Assembly: GCA_029066805.1 (NCBI GenBank)
Contig: JAIEFT010000044.1
Location: 1 to 64,000, forward strand
Direction of reading: 5' to 3'
Source: Clostridiales bacterium
GTDB lineage: Bacteria > Bacillota > Clostridia > Christensenellales > Pumilibacteraceae
DNA length: 64,000 bases
A program made the translations under genes and the position numbers. Shown here in pieces: positions 41,609 to 50,432 of the stretch. The notes beneath the pieces were generated by a model, which was not told the origin of the DNA, did no database searches, and saw only the letters and a program-made list of their open reading frames with translations. Position 1 is the first letter of the stretch. Each line of letters opens with the position of its first letter.

Positions 41609-42730
41609 ATGAATTACAAACAAACAAAAAAGGACTACCGCGTTATTATTGCCGCCGTGGCGGTAACGGTAATCGTCATGCTGGGCGGCATGATTTCGGG
41701 GCTTGTTTTGGCGATTCGCCAGCGCAGCGAAAACGCGGCATTTAACGATTCGTCTAAGCTGATGGCTGAGAGTCTTCTACGCGATTCGGCGATCGAACTT
41801 AGGAGCACGATGTCGGCGCTCAGACTGTGCAACGAGGTAGAGCCTGCCGAAAACCTCAATCGCACGGGGCTTGTGTTTGCCGTGCGTGCGGAAGCGGCGC
41901 TCGAATGCCACTCTGACGATTGGGCGGACAGCCGTGCCAAAGAGCAATTCTTAAATGATATTTCCACCGTTCTGCACACGTACACGGCGGAGCGCACAAT
42001 GGAGATGTCGGACCTGCTGTATGAGTATTCGAGCAAGTTCTGCGATTGGGTATTGGGCGGCGCGGAGTTTGAATATAACGGCGAGCTTATTCCCGCGTCC
42101 GGCGGCGATCACGATCAAGAAGTAAGCGAGGATGATATTACCGCGGCGGCGGAGCTTGTAAAATCCGCGCTCGAAACGACCAAAGCCGAATATGTCGGCG
42201 ACTACGGCGGACACATAGAGTTCAACGTCGAGCGTAACGGCAAAACCGGCTATGCCGTGGTGTGCGGAACTAAGATTATAGAGTTCGCGTTTGTGCGCGG
42301 GGAAGGCGCGGATACAGATACCGAAACAGCCAAAAAGGTCGCGCTGGAAGCGGCTGCCGCGTGCGGTTACGACGGATTAGAGGTAAAGTGGTGCGAAACG
42401 ACGGGCAAGTCGGTCAGCGTAATAATGTGCAAAAGCTACGACGGCGCGATCGCGTGTGACGACAGTGCAATCGCCGTCGTGTACGGCGGAGAGACTGTGG
42501 CGTTCACCGCGGGCGGATGCGACGCCGAACACAAGAATATACCGTCGGCAAAAAAGACCGAAACGCAAGCGCACAAGGCGTTAAGACGCGAAACGGATAA
42601 CGGCACGCTTGTGGTACGTACGATGAACGGCGAGGAACGCATTTGCTACGAATACCGTTATGAGCTAGACGACGGCGTTCACTACGTTTATGTGTGCGCA
42701 GAAAGCGGAAAGCAAATAGATGTAAAGTAA
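41609..42730 (+). CDS. ypeB: germination protein YpeB-like
   Basis: 373 residues. One N-terminal membrane helix (VIIAAVAVTVIVMLGGMISG) is followed by a helical region (residues 40-160) and repeated PepSY-like modules (VERNGKTGYAVVCGTKIIEF and DDGVHYVYVCAESGKQIDVK). This matches YpeB, the partner that stabilises and localises SleB in spores. Position directly after sleB supports it strongly. GAGGA precedes ATG 41609; an in-frame TTG 27 bases upstream is less likely. Sequence divergence from Bacillus YpeB is high. Confidence 0.82.
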   Translation: MNYKQTKKDYRVIIAAVAVTVIVMLGGMISGLVLAIRQRSENAAFNDSSKLMAESLLRDSAIELRSTMSALRLCNEVEPAENLNRTGLVFAVRAEAALECHSDDWADSRAKEQFLNDISTVLHTYTAERTMEMSDLLYEYSSKFCDWVLGGAEFEYNGELIPASGGDHDQEVSEDDITAAAELVKSALETTKAEYVGDYGGHIEFNVERNGKTGYAVVCGTKIIEFAFVRGEGADTDTETAKKVALEAAAACGYDGLEVKWCETTGKSVSVIMCKSYDGAIACDDSAIAVVYGGETVAFTAGGCDAEHKNIPSAKKTETQAHKALRRETDNGTLVVRTMNGEERICYEYRYELDDGVHYVYVCAESGKQIDVK

Positions 42731-42841
42731 CCGCCTCGGTCGCGGGTTGCGTATAGCTGAAAATATGGCGGAAATATGTCGGTAAATTCTACGTTATTTC
42801 GACATATTTTCGTTTTTAATTAAAATATTCTCATTCAAAGA

Positions 42842-42870
42842 TTGACAAACAACGGCGATTGAAGTATAAT
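42842..42870 (+). promoter_or_regulatory. perfect promoter with leaderless geometry
   Basis: TTGACA (42842-42847), a 17-base spacer and TATAAT (42865-42870), both full consensus. The ATG at 42877 is 7 bases after the -10 box. No ribosome site exists. Confidence 0.82.
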
Positions 42871-42876
42871 ACCAAT

Positions 42877-44316
42877 ATGGTAGATTTTAGCAAAATCTTC
42901 AATATCGTGTTTGTGTCGGTGTGCGCGGGACTGTTGCTGCTGCTTTTGGCGTCGGTAATAGCTGTTGCCGCAAAGGGCAAACGTAAATGCGGAGCGGTAG
43001 ACGTGCTTTTGCGCATAGTCAGCTCGCTCGCGCTTGTTGCGTCTGCCGTAATGGTCGTGTGCTCGATACTTACCATGCTGAACACAGTAGACGGAAGTAT
43101 GTGCATTGTGGCGGCGCAGGAAGGCGACGTCGCGACTGCGTGGCTCGTTATGGGCGGGGAGATAACAGAACTCCCGATTCCGGAGCTGTTTGTCGCGCTG
43201 TCTACTGTAATCGGATTCGGGCTTTCGGCGGTGCTTTTTATACTGTCTCTGACCGCACTGATTGTGGATTGCCTTGTAGCTAACAAAAAAGACGGAAATA
43301 ACCGGAAAAAACAAAGCAAAGAACCCGTCGCAAAAAAGACTCCCGAGCAAATAAAACGCGAAAAGGAACTCGAGCGCATTAGGCGCATAGGCGAGTCCGC
43401 CGTTAGGAAGACAAGCAGCGTAGCCAGCGCCGAAAAGACCGAAAAGTCCGAAGCGCCCGTCGCTGAAAATAAGGTTGAACAGAATGCGCAGGAAACGCTC
43501 GGTCAAGATGCAGCCGAGGAACAAAGCGACTTCGACTGGCGCGCGCCGGAGCAAAAGCAGGAGCAGACGGGCTTTGTCGGGATAAAGGACGACGAGCAGG
43601 ATTCGTTTGACACCTTCGATTCGTTTGACGACGAGCCCGCCCAACAGAGCGAAGACCAATCGCAAGGTGTGGCGGACGAGGACTACGGCGAGGAAGTAGT
43701 CGAAGAAGCTGCCGAAGAGCAAGCTTACGACGCCGCAGAAGAAAGCGAAGAAATATTCTACGATGACGACGAAGCGTACACGCTTGACGACGCCGAGACA
43801 TACGCCGAGCAAGGCGAGGCCGACGAAGTCTACGATGGCGACGCCCAAAAGAATTTTGACGCGTACGACGAGCCGATAGCCGAAGAAAGCGAACAGGCGT
43901 ACGGCGAGCAATCGGTAGATACGACAAGCGAGGTCGAAAATCCCTATCAGTCGGTTGAAAATACTGTTGACGAGAGCATCGATATAGAGCCCGACCGCGG
44001 CATTTATATACCCAAGATAAGAACTGTCACGCCGCAACAGTCCGAGGTCAAAAAAGCAGGGGCAAAAGCGGCTAAAAAGCCTGCGGCAAAAAAGGCGACT
44101 TCGGCTAAGACTGCCAAGCCCAAAAAGTCGGGCGGCGGGCAAAAGCCGTCTGTTGCCACAAACATTCCGCCGGAAAAGAAGCTGCCCGTTACGCGGCGAT
44201 ACGTTATTCTTGATAGGCATAACGCCGTTAACATGTTTGGCGAGTACCTGAAAGAGCGCAACCAAGCGGAAAAAGATAAGCTCAAATCTTCTATAAATAC
44301 AATCATTATCGAATAA
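42877..44316 (+). CDS. membrane protein with long acidic tail, unknown function
   Basis: 479 residues. Three membrane helices near residues 6-31, 42-66 and 107-135 are followed by a charged helical stretch and then about 200 residues of highly acidic low complexity (Glu, Asp, Ala, Tyr). A Lys/Ala-rich patch (AKKPAAKKATSAKTAKPKK) and a short conserved-looking end (RRYVILDRHNAVNMFGEYLK) close the protein. No family is recognised. The segment order suggests a membrane anchor with a long cytoplasmic arm that could recruit partners. The start is set by the promoter; the frame opens 6 codons earlier. Confidence 0.7.
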   Translation: MVDFSKIFNIVFVSVCAGLLLLLLASVIAVAAKGKRKCGAVDVLLRIVSSLALVASAVMVVCSILTMLNTVDGSMCIVAAQEGDVATAWLVMGGEITELPIPELFVALSTVIGFGLSAVLFILSLTALIVDCLVANKKDGNNRKKQSKEPVAKKTPEQIKREKELERIRRIGESAVRKTSSVASAEKTEKSEAPVAENKVEQNAQETLGQDAAEEQSDFDWRAPEQKQEQTGFVGIKDDEQDSFDTFDSFDDEPAQQSEDQSQGVADEDYGEEVVEEAAEEQAYDAAEESEEIFYDDDEAYTLDDAETYAEQGEADEVYDGDAQKNFDAYDEPIAEESEQAYGEQSVDTTSEVENPYQSVENTVDESIDIEPDRGIYIPKIRTVTPQQSEVKKAGAKAAKKPAAKKATSAKTAKPKKSGGGQKPSVATNIPPEKKLPVTRRYVILDRHNAVNMFGEYLKERNQAEKDKLKSSINTIIIE

Positions 44317-44325
44317 ATTACACAT

Positions 44326-44352
44326 ACCATAGCTTTTGCTATGGTTTTGCTT
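44326..44352 (+). terminator. rho-independent terminator
   Basis: ACCATAGC pairs with GCTATGGT around TTTT (44326-44345), followed by TTTGCTTT. Confidence 0.75.
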
Positions 44353-44390
44353 TGCTCGCATTATGCACATAATTGAATACGGAGGGAGTT

Positions 44391-45338
44391 ATGTATTGCG
44401 TAGGTGTTGATATCGGCGGTATGTCCGTCAAAATCGGTGTTGTCGACGAGAACGGTAAAATACTCAAAAAGGACAGGGTAGCTACCGACGTCGCGGGCGG
44501 CCCGCACAAGATAATTAATGATATCGGGCAATTGATACGTTCGCTCGTCGATATAAACGACCGCGATTTTGTGGGTATCGGCATTGGTTGCCCGGGCGCT
44601 ATCAATTCGGCGCGAGGTACGGTTGACCGCGCGTTCAATCTTAATTGGCATCACGTCGCGCTTGTGGACGAGCTTTCGCGAATTGTAAATCGGCGTATCA
44701 AGGTGAGCAACGACGCTAATGTTGCGGCGCTCGGCGAAACTATGTTCGGCGTGGGGCGCGCGTACACCGACACGATTTTCCTCACGCTCGGCACGGGCGT
44801 AGGCGGCGGCATTGTGCTTAACGGCAAGCTGTACGAAGGCAACGAGAGTAAAGGCGCGGAAATGGGACACATGGTGCTTGTGGTGGACGGCGAGCCGTGC
44901 TCATGCGGCAGGCGCGGTTGCATGGAAGCGTACTGTAGTGCGACGGCGCTAATCCGCGAGACCAAAAAGGCAATGCTCGCGGACAAGTCCTCGGCTATGT
45001 GGCAGTTCGCCGGGGCGATTGACGAGGTGGACGGCAGAACGGCTTTCGAGTGCAGCAAGCAGGGCGACAAAGCGGCAAGCGCTGTTGTCGATTACTTTGT
45101 AAAATATCTCGGCGAGGGCATGCTCAACTTTGCAAACATCTTCCGTCCGCAGGCGATCATATTAGGCGGCGGCGTGTGCGCGCAAGGCGACTACCTGATT
45201 TACAAGCTCAAGGACTACTGCAAGGATAGAAACTACGGCTTTGCCGACACTCCCAGATTCGATATACTGACGGCGCAGCTCGGCAATGATGCCGGCATGA
45301 TCGGCGCAGCCGGACTGATTTATTCGGAGATCAAATAA
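44391..45338 (+). CDS. ROK-family glucokinase
   Basis: 315 residues. The N-terminal phosphate motif reads GVDIGGMSVKIGVVDENG. GIGCPGAIN near residue 63, VSNDANVAALGE near 104 with the catalytic Asp, and TLGTGVGGGIVLNG near 130 follow. The zinc motif is CSCGRRGCMEAY near 170. This set is typical of ROK sugar kinases, and the length suits a Gram-positive glucokinase, though other hexoses cannot be excluded. GGAGGG gives a strong start at 44391. Confidence 0.9.
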   Translation: MYCVGVDIGGMSVKIGVVDENGKILKKDRVATDVAGGPHKIINDIGQLIRSLVDINDRDFVGIGIGCPGAINSARGTVDRAFNLNWHHVALVDELSRIVNRRIKVSNDANVAALGETMFGVGRAYTDTIFLTLGTGVGGGIVLNGKLYEGNESKGAEMGHMVLVVDGEPCSCGRRGCMEAYCSATALIRETKKAMLADKSSAMWQFAGAIDEVDGRTAFECSKQGDKAASAVVDYFVKYLGEGMLNFANIFRPQAIILGGGVCAQGDYLIYKLKDYCKDRNYGFADTPRFDILTAQLGNDAGMIGAAGLIYSEIK

Positions 45339-45367
45339 ATTAGGAATTCGGAATTAGTGGTTCTATT

Positions 45368-46678
45368 ATGAGTGATACTCGGTGTGCTAAAGAGAATGCC
45401 GAAAATGCTTGGCATTCGGCTTACATAGATATTTTAAGAGAGGAGCTTTTGCTCGCTACAGGCTGTACCGAGCCGATTGCTATAGCGTATGCGTCGTCAA
45501 TACTCGCGCATGTTTTGGATCACGCGCCCGCGTCGGTTGATATAGGGCTTTCGGGCAGTATTATCAAAAACGTAAAAAGCGTGGTAGTTCCGGCAACGGG
45601 CGGACTGCACGGCATTAGCGCTGCCGTTGCGGCGGGCGTTGTCGCTAACAGCCCCAAGCTCGGCTTGAATGTTTTGAGCGTGCTCGGCGAGCGGCACTAC
45701 GGATCGATCAAAGAGTATATGCGCACTACTGCGTTCAAGATTTATGACGCGGATTCCGCCGACGATTTTGAAATCGACATAAAAGGGCGGTATCTGGAGC
45801 ATACGGCGCGCGTGCATGTTTTAGGCAATCATACCAACGTCGTTGCCATCGAGCTTGACGGCGTAAATATAACGGACAACTACATCAAGATCCACCGCCC
45901 CGTTGTCAAGCATTGCGATCACAAAGTTCTGAATATGAAAAACATCGTCGAGTTTGCCAACACGGTCGATCTCGACGAGCTTAAGGTTTTGCTTAAACGC
46001 CAAATCGAGGTGAATTTAGCCATCGCCGAAGAGGGCTTGCACGGCAATTACGGTGCGTCGATAGGTAAGCTGCTGTATAATGACGGCAATTGCTCGGTGC
46101 GAAACCGCGCGCGGGCGTATGCCGCCGCAGGTTCGGACGCGCGCATGAGCGGCTGTGAAATGCCGGTGTGTATTGTGTCGGGCAGCGGCAATCAGGGCAT
46201 GACGGCGTCCCTGCCCGTTATTGTGTATGCCAAGGAAATGAATGCGAGCGAGGACGCGCTGCTTCGCGCGCTTATCGTCGCCAATCTTACTACCATTTAC
46301 CAAAAGACGGGGATAGGCTGTCTTTCCGCGTACTGCGGAGCAATCTGCGCGGGGTGTGGCAGCGGTTGCGGCATTAGCTATTTGGAGGGCGGCGATTATG
46401 ACGAAATCGCGCAAACGCTGATCAACAGCGTTGTAATTTTGTCGGGCACGATCTGCGACGGCGCAAAGGCGTCGTGTGCCGCTAAAATAGCCATGGCTGT
46501 CGAGGCGGGAATTATGGGCTGCGAAATGGCGCGCGCGCACAAAAACTTTAATGCCGGCGACGGCGTCGTCAGCGGCGACGTGAGCTGTACGATTGGCAAC
46601 ATAGGCAGAGTCGCCAGCGAGGGCATGTGCCAGACCAACAAAACGATCATTCAAATAATGACCGAGACCGAAGAATAA
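45368..46678 (+). CDS. cyuA: L-cysteine desulfidase family protein (CyuA/YhaM)
   Basis: 436 residues. Conserved cysteine-rich segments of the UPF0597/L-serine dehydratase alpha-like family are present: LLLATGCTEPIAIAYASS near residue 25, SGSGNQGMTASLPV near 275, AYCGAICAGCGSGCG near 320 and CDGAKASCAAK near 360. These cysteines bind a 4Fe-4S cluster. The enzyme breaks L-cysteine into pyruvate, ammonia and sulfide. It lies 29 bases after the ROK gene, with no clear ribosome site before the ATG, so co-transcription is likely. Confidence 0.88.
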   Translation: MSDTRCAKENAENAWHSAYIDILREELLLATGCTEPIAIAYASSILAHVLDHAPASVDIGLSGSIIKNVKSVVVPATGGLHGISAAVAAGVVANSPKLGLNVLSVLGERHYGSIKEYMRTTAFKIYDADSADDFEIDIKGRYLEHTARVHVLGNHTNVVAIELDGVNITDNYIKIHRPVVKHCDHKVLNMKNIVEFANTVDLDELKVLLKRQIEVNLAIAEEGLHGNYGASIGKLLYNDGNCSVRNRARAYAAAGSDARMSGCEMPVCIVSGSGNQGMTASLPVIVYAKEMNASEDALLRALIVANLTTIYQKTGIGCLSAYCGAICAGCGSGCGISYLEGGDYDEIAQTLINSVVILSGTICDGAKASCAAKIAMAVEAGIMGCEMARAHKNFNAGDGVVSGDVSCTIGNIGRVASEGMCQTNKTIIQIMTETEE

Positions 46679-46766
46679 AATTTTGCGCGCGCAAGCGCGC
46701 TCATTCCGATTTATTTAGCATTTTAGTTTTAAAACTCGACATTGTTTTTTGTGCGCTATGTGTTAT

Positions 46767-46796
46767 TATACTCCTACATAATTTTCATGTAGGAGT
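46767..46796 (+). promoter_or_regulatory. -10 box and perfect palindrome before the rubrerythrin gene
   Basis: TATACT (46767-46772) overlaps ACTCCTACAT (46770-46779), which pairs perfectly with ATGTAGGAGT (46787-46796) across 7 bases. The right arm contains the Shine-Dalgarno AGGAG (46791-46795). The palindrome covers the -10 box, the expected start site and the ribosome site, so it may be an operator or an RNA hairpin. Confidence 0.65.
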
Positions 46797-46802
46797 ATTT
46801 TT

Positions 46803-47342
46803 ATGAAAAGTCTCAGAGGTACGAAAACGGAAGAGAATTTAATGACCGCATTCTCGGGCGAAAGCATGGCGCGCAACAAGTACGACTATTATGCGTCTCG
46901 CGCCAAAAAGGACGGCTACGAGCAGATAGCGGCTATCTTTGCCGAGACCGCCGCCAACGAGAAGGAGCATGCCAAAATTTGGTTCAAGCTGTTGCATGAC
47001 GGCATCCCCGAAACGCTGACCAACTTGAAAGACGCCGCCGACGGCGAGCACTTCGAGTGGACGGATATGTACAAAACGTTCGCCGAGGAGGCTGACGCGG
47101 AAGGCTTTGCGTCCATTGCCGAGCTGTTCCGCAAGGTCGCGGTAATAGAAAAAACGCACGAGGAGCGTTACGTCAAGCTCGCAGCCAATATCGAAAAGAA
47201 CGAGGTATTTTCTAAGGGCGTGCAGGTCGTTTGGGTTTGCCTTAACTGCGGACACATGGTGGTTGCCGACTCCGCGCCCGAGGTGTGCCCGGTGTGCGCA
47301 CACCCGCGCGCGTTCTTCGAGATGAAAGCGGAAAACTATTGA
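46803..47342 (+). CDS. rbr: rubrerythrin
   Basis: 179 residues. The ferritin-like diiron domain shows [17 protein letters not shown] near residue 11, [12 protein letters not shown] near 50, and EEADAEGF with [10 protein letters not shown] between 95 and 120. The C-terminal rubredoxin domain has the CxxC pairs VCLNCGHMV and [11 protein letters not shown]. Rubrerythrin reduces hydrogen peroxide in anaerobes and protects against oxygen. A perfect inverted repeat over its promoter and ribosome site suggests specific control, plausibly by a peroxide- or redox-responsive regulator. Confidence 0.96.
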   Translation: MKSLRGTKTEENLMTAFSGESMARNKYDYYASRAKKDGYEQIAAIFAETAANEKEHAKIWFKLLHDGIPETLTNLKDAADGEHFEWTDMYKTFAEEADAEGFASIAELFRKVAVIEKTHEERYVKLAANIEKNEVFSKGVQVVWVCLNCGHMVVADSAPEVCPVCAHPRAFFEMKAENY

Positions 47343-47417
47343 AAATGCAGAATTAAGAATAAATTCTGCAATTGAGTTTGCGTTTTTCATTCGGTGAAAA
47401 CGCCGTACACGCGATTA

Positions 47418-47446
47418 TTGACATGCACTTAATTCCGTGGTATACT
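47418..47446 (+). promoter_or_regulatory. promoter of the histidine kinase gene, very short leader
   Basis: TTGACA (47418-47423), a 17-base spacer and TATACT (47441-47446). The ATG at 47458 is 12 bases after the -10 box, leaving a leader of about 5 bases without a ribosome site. Confidence 0.7.
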
Positions 47447-47457
47447 TCGATTATACC

Positions 47458-49029
47458 ATGGACAACAAAAGCGAAAACAAGATCAATGAAATTGCCGAGC
47501 CGCCAAAAGAGCGCGACAAGTGCGACGCCGTGTCGGACGCAAAAGCCGCGCCCGCCGCTTGTGACGCGCCCAACAAAAATAAGTGCGACAAGAAGAGGCT
47601 GCCGCTTATCAAATCGGTAGCCATGAACGCTATGGTGTCGTACTGCTTGTACTCGCTTATAATTTTGATATTGTTTTTTGCCGTATTTTTTACGTGCATA
47701 TATTGGATTTACGGCGAGCTTACAGAGCAGGATACGGAACAAATAGAGCGGTCTGCCGCCGCGGGCTTCCCCAAGCGAATAGGCGATAACAGCATGGTAT
47801 TGCTGTACAAGCGCAGACTTGTAGAGGTAGCGCGAAACAACAAACCCGTTGCCATAGCCGTATTCGAGGCTGACGAAAACGGCGAGTATGATATTTGCGT
47901 GATTGTGGACGATATGGGCAACGGTATAAGTGACAACAGTGATTTTTTTGATAGCGTAATGGCGGACTTGGATTTTGCGGTTGTTTTCGATAACGGAAAG
48001 ATGGGCAAGGCGAACACGCCGTTCGGTACGTATTTATGCAAGGGCAGCAAGCACATCACGGAGGATTGCGGCACGACGTATCTTTTGGTGATGAAGCCTT
48101 ACGACGTATGGAATAATCAGACGGTTAAGATTATTTACGTTCTGATAGTATGTACTGCGATCGTGTTTATTTTGGCGTGTGCATTCGCGTTTTTTGCGTC
48201 GCGGCACGAGACCAAGCACTTAACCGACTTTTCCCAAAAAGCCAAGCGGCTTGCGGACGGCGACTACAACGTCGTGTTTTCGGGCTACGGCTATACCGAG
48301 TACGAAAACCTTGCATGCGCGCTTAACTCCGCCACGCAAAACATTCAAAAGGCGGAGAACCTTCAGCGCGACATAATAGCCAATGTGTCGCACGATATAA
48401 GAACGCCGCTTACCATGATTCGCGCATATGCGGAAATGCTGCGCGACATGCCGATGGGCGATGACAAACGACAAAAAACAGCTAACGTTATTATCACCGA
48501 GGCGGACAGGCTTACTTCGCTTGTGAGCGACGTGCTCAATTATTCCAAGCTGGAGTCGGGCGTTATCGATTATAAGCTCGAGCCTTGCGACCTTGCTTTT
48601 GTCGCGTCCGCCGTGCTGGACAGGTTTGACATCGTGCGCGAACGCGACGATATTAAGCTGTTGCATGATATTGACGACGGCGCGGTCGTTTTGTGCGACA
48701 AACAGAAAATAGAGCAGGTTTTTTACAACCTGATCGGCAACGCCGTCAATTACTGCGGCGACGACAAAACCGTAATACTGCGCGTAAAGCGTCGGGACGG
48801 CGTTGTCCGCGTGGAGGTGACCGACCACGGCAGCGGCATTGACGAAAAAGATATCGATTCGGTTTGGGACAGGTATTACCGCTCGCCGCATTCCACCCGC
48901 ACGGTCGTGGGCACGGGACTCGGACTTTCTATCTGCAAGAGCGTGCTAACCGCACACGAAGCCAAGTTCGGAGTTGTGTCTGAAATAGGTAAGGGCAGCA
49001 CGTTCTGGTTTGAATTAAAGCAGAATTAA
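47458..49029 (+). CDS. orphan sensor histidine kinase
   Basis: 523 residues. A charged cytoplasmic N-terminus of about 55 residues precedes the first helix (LYSLIILILFFAVFF). An extracellular sensor region (about 85-220), a second helix (IIYVLIVCTAIVFILACAF), a HAMP-like linker, HisKA with NVSHDIRTPLTMIRAYAEML (phosphoacceptor His near 312) and an HATPase domain (NLIGNAVNY, DHGSGIDEKD, GTGLGLSI) follow. No response regulator gene is adjacent on either side, so its partner is elsewhere. ATG 47458 is chosen over GTG 47437 because the latter overlaps the promoter. Confidence 0.9.
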   Translation: MDNKSENKINEIAEPPKERDKCDAVSDAKAAPAACDAPNKNKCDKKRLPLIKSVAMNAMVSYCLYSLIILILFFAVFFTCIYWIYGELTEQDTEQIERSAAAGFPKRIGDNSMVLLYKRRLVEVARNNKPVAIAVFEADENGEYDICVIVDDMGNGISDNSDFFDSVMADLDFAVVFDNGKMGKANTPFGTYLCKGSKHITEDCGTTYLLVMKPYDVWNNQTVKIIYVLIVCTAIVFILACAFAFFASRHETKHLTDFSQKAKRLADGDYNVVFSGYGYTEYENLACALNSATQNIQKAENLQRDIIANVSHDIRTPLTMIRAYAEMLRDMPMGDDKRQKTANVIITEADRLTSLVSDVLNYSKLESGVIDYKLEPCDLAFVASAVLDRFDIVRERDDIKLLHDIDDGAVVLCDKQKIEQVFYNLIGNAVNYCGDDKTVILRVKRRDGVVRVEVTDHGSGIDEKDIDSVWDRYYRSPHSTRTVVGTGLGLSICKSVLTAHEAKFGVVSEIGKGSTFWFELKQN

Positions 49030-49052
49030 GAATCAAGAATGCGGAATTTAGG

Positions 49053-49081
49053 TTGACAAAAGTATATAACTGTGTTACAAT
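49053..49081 (+). promoter_or_regulatory. promoter of the CNNM-type transporter gene
   Basis: TTGACA (49053-49058), a 17-base spacer and TACAAT (49076-49081). The leader of about 38 bases has CGGAG at 49104-49108, rather far from the ATG at 49126. Confidence 0.65.
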
Positions 49082-49125
49082 TAAGTTCATTCAAAAATAA
49101 ATACGGAGTTTAACATTCGTCCATT

Positions 49126-50385
49126 ATGGACCCATCTCAAATAGGAATATTAGTAGTATTAATCGTTTTGGTTTTTTTGTCGGCGTTCTTTTCTGCGGCG
49201 GAAACGGCGTTCACCAGCGTAAATCGCGTTAGGCTTCACACACTGGAAAGCGACGGAGTTAAGTGGGCAAAGCGCGTCGGCAAAATGATAGACGCTTACG
49301 ATAAGTTGATTACGACTATACTTATCGGTAACAATATCGTAAATATTGTTGCGTCATCGCTTGCTACGATATTGTTTGTGGGACTTATCAAGGACAGCTC
49401 CACCGCAATAACAACTTCCACGGTGGCAATGACGCTTGCCGTACTGATATTCGGCGAAATTACGCCAAAGACGATTGCAAAGGAACACCCCGAAGGCTTT
49501 GTACGCGCATTCGGCGGTATTCTTTGGACGCTTGAGATTTTGTTCTTTCCGCTCACCTTTGTTTTTTCGCAGTGGAAAAAACTGCTGCTAAAGGTGTTTA
49601 AGTTCAAAAAGACTCCCGGCATAACCGAGGACGAGCTTTTGACATACGTGGAAACGGCGCACAGCGAGGGCGGTATCGACGAGCACGAGTCCGAGCTTAT
49701 CCGCTCGGCTATCGAGTTTGAGGACTTGGATATAGGCGACATAATGACTCACCGCGTAAACGTGGTCGCCGTGAGCGACGACGAGAGCATGGACGATGTC
49801 GCAAAAAAGTTCCGCGAAAACAGTTATTCGCGCATGCCGGTGTACAGCGGCACTATTGATACGATTATAGGCATAGTGCACGAAAAGGACTTCCTTATTG
49901 CCTCGCTCGACGGCGCAACCGATTTTAAGGCGTGTATACAGAACACAGTATGCCTGTCCGAAAACATGAAGATTTCCGCGGCGCTACGCATGATGCAAAA
50001 GGGCAAGATCCACATGGCAGTGGTTGTGGATGAGTACGGCGGCACGAGCGGCATAGTCACTATGGAGGACATCCTGGAAGAGCTTGTCGGCGAAATCTAC
50101 GACGAGCACGACGAGGTGGAGGAGTTTATCAAAAAGACGGGCGACAATACGTACGTGGTTAACGGCAACGCGCCGCTACTTGACGTATTCGACTATATCG
50201 GCGTGGACGTCAGAGAGGATTTCGAGTCGGCGTCCGTCGGCGGCTGGGTCACCGAGCAAATGGAAAAAATTCCGATCGCGGGAGAGTGCTTCGACTACGA
50301 GAGCCTGCACATAACCGTAACGCGCTCCACGCAAAAGCGCGTGTCCGAAGTTAAAATATCCGTCACTCCCGAGGAAGAAGAATAA
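49126..50385 (+). CDS. CNNM/CorB-type transporter with CBS pair (hemolysin-C family)
   Basis: 419 residues. The N-terminal DUF21 membrane domain (residues 1-185) has FFSAAETAFTSVNRVRLHTL near 20 and FGEITPKTIAKEHPEGF near 110. A tandem CBS domain follows (residues 195-320) with IMTHRVNVVAVSDDES and MAVVVDEYGGTSGIVTMEDI. The C-terminal CorC_HlyC domain (340-415) ends VSEVKISVTPEEEE. Such proteins export or sense magnesium and other divalent ions, with nucleotide bound to the CBS pair. A bidirectional terminator follows. Confidence 0.93.
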   Translation: MDPSQIGILVVLIVLVFLSAFFSAAETAFTSVNRVRLHTLESDGVKWAKRVGKMIDAYDKLITTILIGNNIVNIVASSLATILFVGLIKDSSTAITTSTVAMTLAVLIFGEITPKTIAKEHPEGFVRAFGGILWTLEILFFPLTFVFSQWKKLLLKVFKFKKTPGITEDELLTYVETAHSEGGIDEHESELIRSAIEFEDLDIGDIMTHRVNVVAVSDDESMDDVAKKFRENSYSRMPVYSGTIDTIIGIVHEKDFLIASLDGATDFKACIQNTVCLSENMKISAALRMMQKGKIHMAVVVDEYGGTSGIVTMEDILEELVGEIYDEHDEVEEFIKKTGDNTYVVNGNAPLLDVFDYIGVDVREDFESASVGGWVTEQMEKIPIAGECFDYESLHITVTRSTQKRVSEVKISVTPEEEE

Positions 50386-50399
50386 CAAAAAAACAGTAA

Positions 50400-50430
50400 A
50401 CAAAAAAATCCGCAGCGGCGGATTTTTTTG
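50400..50430. terminator. bidirectional terminator
   Basis: AAAAAAATCCGC pairs with GCGGATTTTTTT around a short loop. It serves the + strand transporter gene and the minus-strand HAD gene. Confidence 0.85.
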
Positions 50431-50432
50431 TT

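Noticed and set aside
42835-44370. Minus-strand open frame of 511 codons opposite the acidic membrane protein
   Set aside because: It arises from the Glu/Asp-rich codons of the real gene. The + strand gene has a perfect promoter, and the minus frame covers that promoter and the terminator.
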